A DNA stretch of 64,000 nt from UBA9659 sp965208605 (GCA_965208605.1 OZ242345.1:620001-684000); one strand, 5' to 3'. Counted from the first letter of the stretch, positions 1-7,430 are shown. The notes: generated by a model not told the origin, from the letters alone. Translations and numbers: made by a program.

Positions 1-558
1 TACAATGGTTATCCGATACAAGGTATCAAGTATTTTCTTTGACAAGCACAAACAATGTTCATCGCTACTATTTAGCAAACTAACTAACCATTTCCTTCCT
101 ATTTGGTCCGCGATTAAACCGCTTTCATATTTATCTTCAAACCAATAGTCAATAACATCCAAGTCCTTTTTTTGGATTATTCGAGGCGGGATATTTCTTA
201 ATATTTCAGAAAACTTCCCCCATGTCCTATGATTGCTGTATTCATTTTTTCTTGCATATTCTGTTACATCTATAAGTATTCGCATAAACTTTTCAGCATA
301 TTTGTCATCTTCTTGACTAGGCAGCTCGGTAGCAGCTTTAACTAGATAGTCAGTAACTGGCCAATAAGGTATATTTACATAACTTGTTTCTTCTGCAGGA
401 ACAGGTTTCGGATTGTTTTCAGGAGAAAAGTAACCCTTATCATATAACACATCAAACCATTTCAAACCCTTCACCTCCCGAAAAAATAGCAAGCGAAGAG
501 CACTGTCTTCTGCAACGCCTTGCAATAAGCTTTTTTCTCTAACTGATAATTCATCCAT
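1..558 (-). CDS. Partial protein of unknown function, partner of SIR2 gene
   Basis: An open frame starts at ATG 558 on the minus strand and runs off the left edge of the window without a stop (about 186 codons seen). The product begins MDELSVREKSLLQGV and is soluble, helical and charged, with a WFDVLYDKGYFSPENNPKP stretch near residue 35 and an IPYWPVTDYL stretch near 66. I do not recognise a named family. Its ATG overlaps the last 8 bases of the SIR2 gene, so the two are almost certainly translated together. The likely role is as the large partner (sensor or scaffold) of a SIR2 effector; this is inferred from context only. Confidence 0.7.
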   Translation of the reverse strand, partial: MDELSVREKSLLQGVAEDSALRLLFFREVKGLKWFDVLYDKGYFSPENNPKPVPAEETSYVNIPYWPVTDYLVKAATELPSQEDDKYAEKFMRILIDVTEYARKNEYSNHRTWGKFSEILRNIPPRIIQKKDLDVIDYWFEDKYESGLIADQIGRKWLVSLLNSSDEHCLCLSKKILDTLYRITIV

Positions 559-1480
559 CTTTTAATATCTCAATCATACTTTGATATTTATTAGAAAGAG
601 TTGGTTTTCCAATTTCTAATGTATGCATCCACTCTTTAATAATTCCCACTTGACACTCATGATTTTCATTATCTCGTAAAAAACCTAATAAGTGAACTCC
701 AAATGATTCCTTATAGTAATTATAAAGGTTTTCGTAAAGATACTGTTCGTTTCCAAAAAAACCTTGTAAAGCAAATATTTTTCGTCGATTTTTTATTTTC
801 TCAGCAGATCCTTTTCTTAAAATATGTTCAAGAATCTCTGCTTCTTCCAATCCATAACCAAGAAATAAAACTGTGTGTTTTTTAAACAGGGAGACAAGTA
901 GATTTTGAACTTTCTGACTATCATAGTGTTTTAGATAATCATCTGTTGTCACTATCATGGTTTCTGGTTTACTAACCGACCCATGTAGATGAACTACAGT
1001 TCCAGGCTGTCTTGCTAATTCTTCATGAAACTTTTCACTTTCAGACACCCTAGTTAATGACTCTGTTGTCGAGCCATCTTTGTTCTCTAGAAAACACGGC
1101 GCTAACAGTTCATCATAATTTGTGGTTATGCATGGGCAGCCAATATCATTAATCAGTTTATAAATAGTATCGCTTTCGCTTTTTCCAGTGAAGCGCTTAG
1201 CAAAATCTAAGTCATATCCGCAACTATCAGCCTTTTGTTGAGCAATCGATAATTTCTTTCTTGGGTCTAATGCTGACAACTGCTTTATTCCCAAGAAATT
1301 GATAATTCCTTTCTCTCTCAATTCATCAAGAACTTTGTTTGCAAATTCATCCCATGATGGATAACCCGCTAATATCGATATTCCTGATCCAATAAAAAGA
1401 ACTAATTCAGCATCTAGCCCGGCATGAATAATTTCTTCCGGTAAAGCAATGTCCTCGCTCAATTTTGGTGCATCACTCAT
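551..1480 (-). CDS. SIR2-like domain protein (probable NAD-consuming defence effector)
   Basis: A 309-residue protein with the hallmarks of the SIR2_2 family: a nucleotide-binding GSGIS at 31-35, TTNYD at 119-123, the HLHG histidine motif at 164-167 and FLGYG at 206-210. In this family such domains usually hydrolyse NAD+ rather than deacetylate proteins, and bacterial SIR2 proteins often act as abortive-infection effectors. Here the SIR2 domain fills nearly the whole protein, so target sensing is probably done by the coupled downstream gene (8-bp overlap). Upstream it overlaps a 44-codon ORF by four bases. Codon use is AT-rich, unlike the metabolic genes to the right, and a type II R-M pair lies just upstream on the same strand, which fits a defence island. 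Confidence 0.85.
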   Translation of the reverse strand: MSDAPKLSEDIALPEEIIHAGLDAELVLFIGSGISILAGYPSWDEFANKVLDELREKGIINFLGIKQLSALDPRKKLSIAQQKADSCGYDLDFAKRFTGKSESDTIYKLINDIGCPCITTNYDELLAPCFLENKDGSTTESLTRVSESEKFHEELARQPGTVVHLHGSVSKPETMIVTTDDYLKHYDSQKVQNLLVSLFKKHTVLFLGYGLEEAEILEHILRKGSAEKIKNRRKIFALQGFFGNEQYLYENLYNYYKESFGVHLLGFLRDNENHECQVGIIKEWMHTLEIGKPTLSNKYQSMIEILKDG

Positions 1481-1611
1481 TTATTTACACATTGACTTTT
1501 CTTGTTATATAGACATTCTTGATAGATGGAACCGATGCATTTTTTAGCTTCGTATAATATTGCATTTAATTCCTGCTTCCTAGGCATTACTGATACTTTC
1601 AATAGAACCAT
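1477..1611 (-). CDS. Small ORF (44 aa) coupled to SIR2 gene
   Basis: A short frame from ATG 1611 ends with a TGA that overlaps the SIR2 start codon in an ATGA. It encodes a lysine- and cysteine-containing helical peptide (MVLLKVSVMPRKQELNAILY at the N-terminus). The same frame is open upstream to a TAA at about 1681, and before that stop there is a further in-frame ATG (peptide MTQRPQR). So the gene may once have been about 80 codons and now be truncated by one stop, or it may simply start at 1611. The position and overlap are the only evidence that it is translated; no family is recognised. Confidence 0.35.
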   Translation of the reverse strand: MVLLKVSVMPRKQELNAILYEAKKCIGSIYQECLYNKKSQCVNK

Positions 1612-1749
1612 CAACCGCTCGGTTTCAGTAAGGCGACAATCATTTTTTAGTAATGGATGATGTCGTCGTTGCTGAGGTTTTTACCTTTGCGGTCTTTGAG
1701 TCATTTGATTATTTTCATACATTACCGTTATTTATGAGCGTGTATGTAA

Positions 1750-2580
1750 CTATAAATTGATATGTATTTGATCTTGATTATCACGATGCGTTTGCATAAT
1801 AGATCTCATACTGTGTTCCCTTTTTATAGAGTTGTTTTTTAATCGTTCTCGAATGATTTCGCAATAATCAGGGTGTGTTTCACAACACAGATAGATACGT
1901 TTTAATGCTTTTAGATTCACTACTTCCGAGCCGCTACCGCCAAATAAAACAAAAACAGTATCACCAGCACGAGTGCATGATTTTATAAACAGTTCACTAA
2001 GCTCCTGTGGTATCTGGCAAGCGTGGAAAGTTTTTTCATGTGATACATTTTTGACAAGATTATATTGCAACCATGAGTAAGGCATACGGCCGAGGCTGCC
2101 CTTGGCAATGCGTCCTTGTATCCTTTTATCTGTAGGATTGCGATAGGGCTGAGCTATTTGATCCTTGTAGAAATGATTATTCTTACTCTTTGTAGCATGA
2201 AGAATTGACCGATGAGCAGTAGTCAATCGGCGCGGAGAATGCCCTACATTGGTCGGATAAACCCACACATAATCAAATACATCATGCGCCTCATTATCCA
2301 AGTAACGCACCCGTAAATGCGCATTTTGCTTGGGATAGTTCATCATAAACAAATTACCCGTGGGTTTTAGCACGCGCATGCATTCTTGCGTTAACTCAAC
2401 ATACCAAGAAATATATTCTTCCCATTTGCTAGTGTATTTTCGACCGCTATAGTTGATGCCAACACCATAGTCCGGGTCTCCCCATATCATATCCAAGCAG
2501 TCGGAAGGCAAAGAGCGCAGGGTTTCCATAACATCATTTTGTAGAACTTTGTTGCGGAATTTTTGAGGTAATTTATTCAT
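1750..2580 (-). CDS. Type II DNA methyltransferase (beta class)
   Basis: A 276-residue methyltransferase that would modify adenine or cytosine amino groups in DNA with S-adenosylmethionine. Catalytic motif IV is DPDY at 35-38 (a variant of DPPY), and the AdoMet motif I is FGGSG at 213-217. Motif IV before motif I places it in the beta class. The ATG overlaps the stop of the restriction-enzyme gene in an ATGA, so the pair is one operon with the nuclease gene first. The target sequence cannot be read from the protein. Codon use is AT-rich like the neighbouring SIR2 gene. Confidence 0.9.
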   Translation of the reverse strand: MNKLPQKFRNKVLQNDVMETLRSLPSDCLDMIWGDPDYGVGINYSGRKYTSKWEEYISWYVELTQECMRVLKPTGNLFMMNYPKQNAHLRVRYLDNEAHDVFDYVWVYPTNVGHSPRRLTTAHRSILHATKSKNNHFYKDQIAQPYRNPTDKRIQGRIAKGSLGRMPYSWLQYNLVKNVSHEKTFHACQIPQELSELFIKSCTRAGDTVFVLFGGSGSEVVNLKALKRIYLCCETHPDYCEIIRERLKNNSIKREHSMRSIMQTHRDNQDQIHINL

Positions 2581-3380
2581 CGTTGAATCAACCTATATTC
2601 ATCACATTTTCGAAGGGAAATAGATGACATATCATTTGCGTCAGTAAAAGTATAAAGATACAGACGAACAATCGACTCATTCCCATGAATCTTCCGTAGA
2701 AGATAACAGCAATTCACTTCTTTAATTGCAATTTTCTTTTTCTTTTTGAGATTTTGATAGTGAAGAAAAGGATGAAACAGTTGATAGACGGAAAAGTTTT
2801 GAGGGAAATTGTTTTTCCCCTCAAATACTGTTACTACACCATGATACTCAGTCGTTAAATCAATTTCCATCTGTAATTTTGTTGTGTTCACTTTTATTTT
2901 TCCTATTGTATATGAAAGATCCTCTCTCGTTCGTTTAGCACCATACATTTTAGGACTTGCCACAATATCTTCGTACAGAAAATCATGAATTATTCTTTGA
3001 TTGAAACCGACGGATAAAATGTTACTTTCACTGGTATCAATTTCATTCAATGCACTTTTTCTATATCTCCACGGTATCTCTGGATTTTCTATGTCTTCAA
3101 AGTCATGAAAACAATCGTTCACAGCCTGAACAAACCTATGCTCTCCTTGCCCTATATGAATTATGCAATAGCCTTTATTTTTTATATCCTCAGGAAGAAT
3201 TGACAAATTATCTACTTTCGTCACATCAAACGGATTTTTGAAATTGTGCTTTCTGCACAACTTTTTGACTAAATCATTATCAAAAGTGTATTTTCTGTGT
3301 TTGTCGCAATACGCAAACAATTCTGACAGTATCGTTTTCTTTAAAGATGGCCTGCGAGGTACATTTTTAGTCTGTGACAT
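2577..3380 (-). CDS. Putative type II restriction endonuclease
   Basis: Product of 267 residues if translation starts at ATG 3380, which is preceded by AAGGGA at suitable spacing; a longer frame to 3419 exists but lacks support. A PD-(D/E)XK-type core is visible as MEID at 171-174 followed by FEGK at 186-189 (candidate D174, E187, K189). The N-terminal half contains NPFDVTKVDN and an IIHIGQGEHRFV stretch, which I associate loosely with type II restriction enzymes but cannot assign to a subtype. Coupling by ATGA to a beta-class methyltransferase is the strongest argument for the function. No controller (C) protein gene is present; a palindrome at 3432-3447 could be the operator. Confidence 0.7.
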   Translation of the reverse strand: MSQTKNVPRRPSLKKTILSELFAYCDKHRKYTFDNDLVKKLCRKHNFKNPFDVTKVDNLSILPEDIKNKGYCIIHIGQGEHRFVQAVNDCFHDFEDIENPEIPWRYRKSALNEIDTSESNILSVGFNQRIIHDFLYEDIVASPKMYGAKRTREDLSYTIGKIKVNTTKLQMEIDLTTEYHGVVTVFEGKNNFPQNFSVYQLFHPFLHYQNLKKKKKIAIKEVNCCYLLRKIHGNESIVRLYLYTFTDANDMSSISLRKCDEYRLIQR

Positions 3381-3431
3381 TCTCAATCCCTTTGCTGAAC
3401 ATCTGTTTAGAACACACATTCTAACACAAGG

Positions 3432-3447
3432 GGTATGTTCTCATACC
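3432..3447. promoter_or_regulatory. Inverted repeat, possible operator of R-M operon
   Basis: GGTATG, four bases, then CATACC form a perfect 6+6 inverted repeat about 52 bases upstream of the restriction-gene start. Its place between the restriction gene and the rest of the intergenic region suits an operator, but a small RNA hairpin is equally possible. Confidence 0.3.
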
Positions 3448-3653
3448 GCCGGTGCCACTGTCATTTCATCGCCCCACCTCGTTTTCGGAGTATACATAAC
3501 CTATACACATATCCAGCAATCTATCTGATGAGCTCAGAACCCAAGAAGCATAGGCAGCCCTATTGAATAAAACTAGGGCGTTTTCGCTATTTTCATTGTG
3601 CGACATATCTGCGGCTTATCACTGCCTTCTACTTACAGACAACGGCTCTGCCA

Positions 3654-3668
3654 GGAGTGATCATCACC
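3654..3668. repeat. 15-base repeat containing GTGATCATCAC palindrome, copy 1
   Basis: GGAGTGATCATCACC is found here and again at 4813-4827, flanking the two plus-strand genes at 3823 and 4030. The core GTGATCATCAC is self-complementary, so both copies could be sites for one dimeric regulator or the ends of an inserted segment. Confidence 0.4.
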
Positions 3669-3765
3669 CCATTAGCCTGTGGTCTAGTAGATTGACTGGT
3701 TTGTCCGCAGGCATTCAGCACCTTGATGAGAGTGCAACTCAATGATTGATATAGGTTTTATTTAT

Positions 3766-3794
3766 CTTATAAAAAGTTCATTTTTCAGTATAAT
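3766..3794 (+). promoter_or_regulatory. Probable sigma-70 promoter
   Basis: A perfect -10 box TATAAT at 3789-3794 lies 17 bases after a weak -35 (CTTATA at 3766-3771). Transcription would begin around 3801, giving a short leader before the strong GGAGGA ribosome site of the 64-residue gene. Confidence 0.4.
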
Positions 3795-3822
3795 CACATG
3801 ACTGACTGGAAGGAGGAATATC

Positions 3823-4017
3823 ATGGCTAAGGACAAAATAAAACGCCCTAAAATTCACATCGGGAAAACCGGCGGTGTTCGCGTCGATGCGGCTGAGTTT
3901 TTCGCACAGCCCGAAGTGCAAAGACGACGGGAAGAGATGCGAAAACTAGACATCGCAGGGAAAAAACTGAATGGCAGGATACCCAAGCCTTCGGATACAC
4001 CCTCCAAGAAAACATAA
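3823..4017 (+). CDS. Small basic hypothetical protein (64 aa)
   Basis: ATG at 3823 follows a strong ribosome binding site (AAGGAGGA, seven bases upstream) and a good promoter, so it is very likely expressed. The product MAKDKIKRPKIHIGKTGGVR... is rich in lysine and arginine, has no membrane segment, and carries a DAAEFFAQPEVQRRREEMRK helix at 37 onwards. No family recognised. It sits 12 bases before a membrane-protein gene read in the same direction, so the two probably form one transcript. Confidence 0.6.
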   Translation: MAKDKIKRPKIHIGKTGGVRVDAAEFFAQPEVQRRREEMRKLDIAGKKLNGRIPKPSDTPSKKT

Positions 4018-4029
4018 AGCATCCCTTAA

Positions 4030-4728
4030 TTGATACCTACACTAGCTAATGGGCTTGTCTTAGGAACTTTCTTCCTATTGGCATCTGGCTACATCATTTA
4101 CGATGCGCCGATTTGCCGGTTATGGTGGGCCAGGTCTACAAACTATGCGCTGTATTTTCGCATTATCGTCGCCGGCCTTTCTCTGGTTTCTGTCCTGAGC
4201 CTATTGCTATATGCACTTCCTTTCCATAGTTTTCCCTTGCTTGGCATTGAGTTAGCCCCAGAACAAGCACCGATGCTGGCGTTTGCTATTGCGATTACTC
4301 TACGAGGTATCTTCGCAATAGGAACTCGACTTTATGGAAGGTATAAGCTCCACTGGAAATACCAACTGGACTTGAAAAATCTTAATGAGAAAGGACTGGA
4401 TCAAATCGTTTACGAAAGAATCTCTGCAAAAAAGATGATTATGGTCACATTGGAAAATAATAAAGTCTATGCAGGCTGGCCCCTTGAAGCACCCAACAAT
4501 GAAGATAGTAATTGGCTACGCCTTGTCCCGCAGTGGAGCGGTTATCGGGATGAAAAATCGATAATTAATGTTGAAACGGACTATTCAGCAGTCTTTGATA
4601 CATCTTCATCTGAACGGGGTCACATGCTGATTTCTGTGGACCAAATTGTCACCGTACAACCTTTTGATAGAGAAACTTTTCAGAAGTTTAATCCGTCCCT
4701 GACAGCAGACAATATAATTTCGCCTTAG
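4030..4728 (+). CDS. Hypothetical three-helix membrane protein (232 aa)
   Basis: Starts with TTG at 4030 (no ATG in the correct place), 12 bases after the preceding small gene. Three hydrophobic segments are visible at about 7-24, 43-63 and 78-97, followed by a soluble C-terminal domain of about 130 residues. That domain contains MVTLENNKVYAGWP, RLVPQWSGYRDEKS and VETDYSAVF, a beta-rich pattern resembling Sm-like or DUF6338-type tails of membrane proteins, though I cannot confirm the family. No enzyme motif seen. Function unknown. Confidence 0.6.
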   Translation: MIPTLANGLVLGTFFLLASGYIIYDAPICRLWWARSTNYALYFRIIVAGLSLVSVLSLLLYALPFHSFPLLGIELAPEQAPMLAFAIAITLRGIFAIGTRLYGRYKLHWKYQLDLKNLNEKGLDQIVYERISAKKMIMVTLENNKVYAGWPLEAPNNEDSNWLRLVPQWSGYRDEKSIINVETDYSAVFDTSSSERGHMLISVDQIVTVQPFDRETFQKFNPSLTADNIISP

Positions 4729-4812
4729 TGCAACACCTCTGTACACCCACCCGCCGAGTGGTCACCAACTCAATAGATTTATATATTTATGCGGTCTATT
4801 TGCCTGCCGCTG

Positions 4813-4827
4813 GGAGTGATCATCACC
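4813..4827. repeat. 15-base repeat containing GTGATCATCAC palindrome, copy 2
   Basis: Identical over 15 bases to 3654-3668 and in the same orientation. It follows the membrane-protein gene, so the two copies bracket the pair of hypothetical genes. Confidence 0.4.
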
Positions 4828-4845
4828 GCCACATCCCTGGCAGTG

Positions 4846-5037
4846 TTACCGATTGTTATCTGCGGTGAGTGAGTGGCGGGGACGGCGGCGGGGTAATAAC
4901 GCACTGGACGGACGCATGTCAATCCGAGAATGGGCTATTTCGGTACCGCTTTGATACAGCTTCAGTATAACGAGCTCGTCTTTCTTTATGGTGATTTTCC
5001 CGCTGCTTTCCAGAAATTTAATATGCTGGCAAGGCAC
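4846..5037 (-). CDS. Small hypothetical ORF (63 aa), doubtful
   Basis: A GTG start at 5037 shares its first base with the TAG stop of the upstream 74-residue ORF. The first 40 residues (HIKFLESSGKITIKKDELVI) look protein-like, the last 20 are arginine-rich and may be read-through into non-coding sequence. It lies next to a decayed gene and may itself be debris. Confidence 0.2.
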   Translation of the reverse strand: MPCQHIKFLESSGKITIKKDELVILKLYQSGTEIAHSRIDMRPSSALLPRRRPRHSLTADNNR

Positions 5038-5261
5038 TAGTTGAAATTGGGAATCATGTCAGTTAAATCTGCAAACGAATAAGTTTCAATCGTTTTACCA
5101 GATAAGCATACATATAGGTCTTCCCCGTTCCACTCCAAATCATCGTAGGGTTCAGTGGTCGTCTTGAAATACTGTTGAATTAAATCATACTGCCGTTGCA
5201 GTCTTTCATGTGCTTGCAATGTCATAGCATCTGCCCCAAAAATATTTTTTGTTCTGAACAA
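5037..5261 (-). CDS. Small acidic hypothetical protein (up to 74 aa)
   Basis: Frame on the minus strand, with the likelier start at ATG 5225 (MTLQAHERLQRQYDLIQQYF), giving 62 residues. The product is acidic with a tryptophan/tyrosine-rich middle (EPYDDLEWNGEDLYVCLSG). The longer version would overlap the HTH-gene remnant in another frame. It could be a small antitoxin-like or immunity-like protein, or part of the same decayed locus. No family recognised. Confidence 0.35.
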   Translation of the reverse strand: MFRTKNIFGADAMTLQAHERLQRQYDLIQQYFKTTTEPYDDLEWNGEDLYVCLSGKTIETYSFADLTDMIPNFN

Positions 5262-5397
5262 TGCGACGAATGGTAGCGTAAGGTGTACACGTTTCTCAAC
5301 TGCTGCAATCCACCCTTTGATTTAATTGTCCTAATGTGGCAAAGCCGCCCTGATTCTCCATAACCTCAATAACCTGGTCACGTTGAGACATAGCCAT
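5236..5397 (-). pseudogene. Decayed HTH-domain gene (nonsense mutation)
   Basis: Reading minus from ATG 5397 gives MAMSQRDQVIEVMENQGGFA then TLGQLNQRVDCSS, a TGA at 5296-5298, and continues in the same frame as ETCTPYATIRRIVQNKKYFW. Both halves fit the N-terminal winged-helix pattern (V.ENGG.ATLG.LN...VD.SSW.TKTP.A.IRRIVQ) found on many restriction-associated and hypothetical proteins, where the TGA position is normally a tryptophan. So a TGG-to-TGA change, followed by loss of the rest, has broken the gene. A palindrome TGAATTGATTCA at 5436-5447 upstream could be its old operator. Confidence 0.5.
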
Positions 5398-5540
5398 TAC
5401 CTTGAATCATTACGTTGTTGACAATATCTTACACCTGAATTGATTCAAATTGTCCTGTTTTGACTCATCGATTTAATTCTTTAGCCCATGCCAGGATGAG
5501 ATGATTTATATGTCCCCGGCTATAAGTCGCCAGTTATAAC

Positions 5541-5680
5541 TCTGGATTCCCGCCTTCTTTGATTCTGACGAGGTTCGGGGTGATTGCGGTGGGGCATCCC
5601 TGCTCCTTCTGGCGGCTTACGGCGCCCCGCGCCGTCATTCTTGAGCTTGCTCGGGAATCCAGAGGACGAGAATGACGGGG
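5541..5680. repeat. Dispersed palindromic MITE-like element, full copy
   Basis: Bounded by TCTGGATTCCCG at 5541-5552 and CGGGAATCCAGA at 5652-5663, with a trailing GAGAATGACGGGG. The interior 5591-5640 is the reverse complement of about 50 bases at 52301-52350 with only about four mismatches. No open frame inside is protein-like. Related partial copies lie near 34556 and 63761. It acts like a non-autonomous mobile repeat; strong inverted repeats may also give a terminator-like RNA structure. Confidence 0.7.
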
Positions 5681-5759
5681 TTCTACAGTTTGTTCACTCT
5701 TAGCGTATGATGACATCCCCTAAACGATAAACCACCAATAACTAACGGGAGACAAGAAT

Positions 5760-6128
5760 ATGATTGGTTATGTCACAATTGGTACCTCCGACATGGAAAA
5801 GGCGAAAGCCTTTTGGTCGCAGTTGTTTGAGCCCATGGGCGCAAAAGTGCTGATGGAGATGGATCGGATTGCCTTTATCGGCACTAGCATGGACAAGCCG
5901 ATAGTAGCGGTCTGCATTCCCTTCGATAAGCAGGCACCCCACCATGGCAATGGCAACATGCTCGCCTTCCCCATGGCAACGCGCGAAGAAGTTGACGCGC
6001 AACACGCCAGGGGTCTGGAGCTCGGCGCAACAGATGAAGGCGCACCCGGCGAGAGGATGCCTACCTTCTACGGCGGTTACATCAGAGACCCAGATGGCAA
6101 CAAGGCAGTCTTCTACAAGATGGGTTGA
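5760..6128 (+). CDS. VOC (glyoxalase/bleomycin-resistance fold) family protein
   Basis: A 122-residue single-domain VOC protein. It opens with MIGYVTIGTSDMEKAKAFW, the standard first beta-alpha unit, and ends with YGGYIRDPDGNKAVFYK, the standard DPDGN turn carrying the last metal-ligand region. Members bind a divalent metal and act as dioxygenases, isomerases or resistance proteins; the substrate is not deducible. A GGGAG ribosome site precedes the ATG. It is alone, between the mobile repeat and a gap. Confidence 0.85.
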   Translation: MIGYVTIGTSDMEKAKAFWSQLFEPMGAKVLMEMDRIAFIGTSMDKPIVAVCIPFDKQAPHHGNGNMLAFPMATREEVDAQHARGLELGATDEGAPGERMPTFYGGYIRDPDGNKAVFYKMG

Positions 6129-6483
6129 TGCTATAAAAAAAAGCGCCGCTACTGGCGGCGGACCCCAACCGGTGCGCCGTCAGTTTTACCTTCCACAATT
6201 GATTTAAGTCCCGTCAGATGACGCAGCTCCCCGGCTGCTTCACAACTCATCAATCTGCACCGCGCGGCGAACATGCTATCTACCGGATTGTAATCCCATG
6301 AGTGTCCCCTCCCTCAGGGTCTCTATTGCCATAGAAAGATATACAATGCCCTGGCAATCAGGTAATTTCCCCTGCCCACACGGGGTATTGGCTCTCAATA
6401 CATAGCTCTGAATATATGGCTCTTACTACAAATTTTATTAAAAGCTCTTTCAATTATTTGGACTCACTCTTTGGACTAACACC
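6129..6483. other. Intergenic region with one hairpin
   Basis: No gene seen. CGCCGC/GCGGCG at 6144-6160 forms a strong hairpin with an A-run on its plus-strand left side, which would be a rho-independent terminator on the minus strand; no minus-strand gene uses it here. The promoter of the carbamoyltransferase gene must lie in the AT-rich last 100 bases but no clear boxes were found. Confidence 0.4.
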
Positions 6484-7425
6484 ATGCAACATATCCCGCA
6501 CCTCAAGGATCTGAGCCCGGCTGAGATTCAGGAAATTTTAAGCAAGGCCGCAGAGATTAAAGCAAGCCCTGAGGATTTTACCCGTCTGCTCGCCCATCAG
6601 TCCCTTGCCTTATTGTTTCAGAAGACCAGTACCCGGACCCGAGTTTCATTTGAAGTCGGCATGACGGAACTGGGCGGCCATGCCATTTATATGGACTGGT
6701 CCAGTTCCAACTTCCTGCTGTCCAGCATTGAGTATGAAACGGAATATCTCTCCAGAAATGTAAGTTGCATCCTGGCGAGACTGCTCCACCATAGCGACCT
6801 TCAGAAGATGCTCGCGGTAAGCCAAGTGCCGGTAATCAATGGCTGTTGCGAGAAGTTTCATCCCTGCCAGGCACTGACCGATATTCTCACCATGACCGAA
6901 TACTTTGAAGGCGATATCAGCGACGCACGTCTTGCCTATGTCGGCGTGCAAAACAATGTGGCCAATTCTCTCGCCATCATTTGTCATAAATTGGGCATCT
7001 CTTTGACGCTTGCTACTCCAGAGCGGCATGACAATGGAGAAAATCTAGACCCTGAGGTCCAGGACATCATCAAGACTTCCGAGACTGTCAACCAGGTCAC
7101 CGATCCAAGAGAAGCAGTTGCTCAGGCTGACTTTGTATACACTGATACCTGGATTGACATGCAATATTTCAATCAACCGGACCTGACTGAGGAAAATAAA
7201 AAGCAGGTTGAAAAACTACTCCCCTATCAATTGAATGAAGCTCTCATCCAGGGGCAAAACTGTCACATCCTGCACGACATGCCGATTCATGCAGGTTTTG
7301 AAATCACTGCCGGTCTAGTCAGGGACCCCCGGTCGATCATTTTTGAGCAGGCAGGCAACCGACTGCATGCGCAGAAGGGCCTCCTCTGGTGGCTCTATCA
7401 GGAAGCCGGGAAGATTACTTCATAG
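6484..7425 (+). CDS. argF: Ornithine carbamoyltransferase-like enzyme, divergent active site
   Basis: A 313-residue transcarbamylase. It has the carbamoyl-phosphate loop STRTR at 49-53, HPCQ at 126-129 and the conserved VGVQNNVANSL nucleotide-fold start near 153. Classic OTCases then carry HCLP, whose cysteine contacts ornithine; here the sequence is HDMP at 264-267 in LHDMPIHAGFEIT, and the usual YTDVW is YTDTWIDMQYF. I recall a recognisable subfamily of OTC-like proteins with HDMP, so it is a coherent group rather than a damaged enzyme, but the second substrate could differ from ornithine. No other arginine genes are adjacent; it appears monocistronic. Confidence 0.8.
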   Translation: MQHIPHLKDLSPAEIQEILSKAAEIKASPEDFTRLLAHQSLALLFQKTSTRTRVSFEVGMTELGGHAIYMDWSSSNFLLSSIEYETEYLSRNVSCILARLLHHSDLQKMLAVSQVPVINGCCEKFHPCQALTDILTMTEYFEGDISDARLAYVGVQNNVANSLAIICHKLGISLTLATPERHDNGENLDPEVQDIIKTSETVNQVTDPREAVAQADFVYTDTWIDMQYFNQPDLTEENKKQVEKLLPYQLNEALIQGQNCHILHDMPIHAGFEITAGLVRDPRSIIFEQAGNRLHAQKGLLWWLYQEAGKITS

Positions 7426-7430
7426 CCCTT

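Larger units (their letters stand above)
3381..3822. other. Intergenic region upstream of R-M operon
   Basis: No convincing gene; the short frames here lack start signals and protein-like composition. It holds a 16-base inverted repeat at 3432-3447, a hairpin GCCCTA/TAGGGC at 3557-3562 and 3574-3579 followed by GTTTTCG that could be a weak plus-strand terminator, a palindrome GTGATCATCAC at 3656-3666 and a probable promoter just before 3823. Confidence 0.5.

Noticed and set aside
3238..3528. 96-residue plus-strand ORF overlapping the restriction gene
   Set aside because: Antisense to the restriction enzyme, whose coupling to the methyltransferase is strong evidence for the minus-strand reading.
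3563..3745. 60-residue plus-strand ORF in the gap before the small basic gene
   Set aside because: No ribosome site, no protein-like pattern, and it covers hairpin and palindromic sequence.
5534..5716. 60-residue minus-strand ORF in the dispersed element
   Set aside because: It lies entirely within the palindromic repeat and the other copy does not preserve the frame.
6144..6160. Hairpin as terminator of the VOC gene
   Set aside because: The base run beside it is A on the plus strand, so it would work only for minus-strand transcription, where no gene is present.
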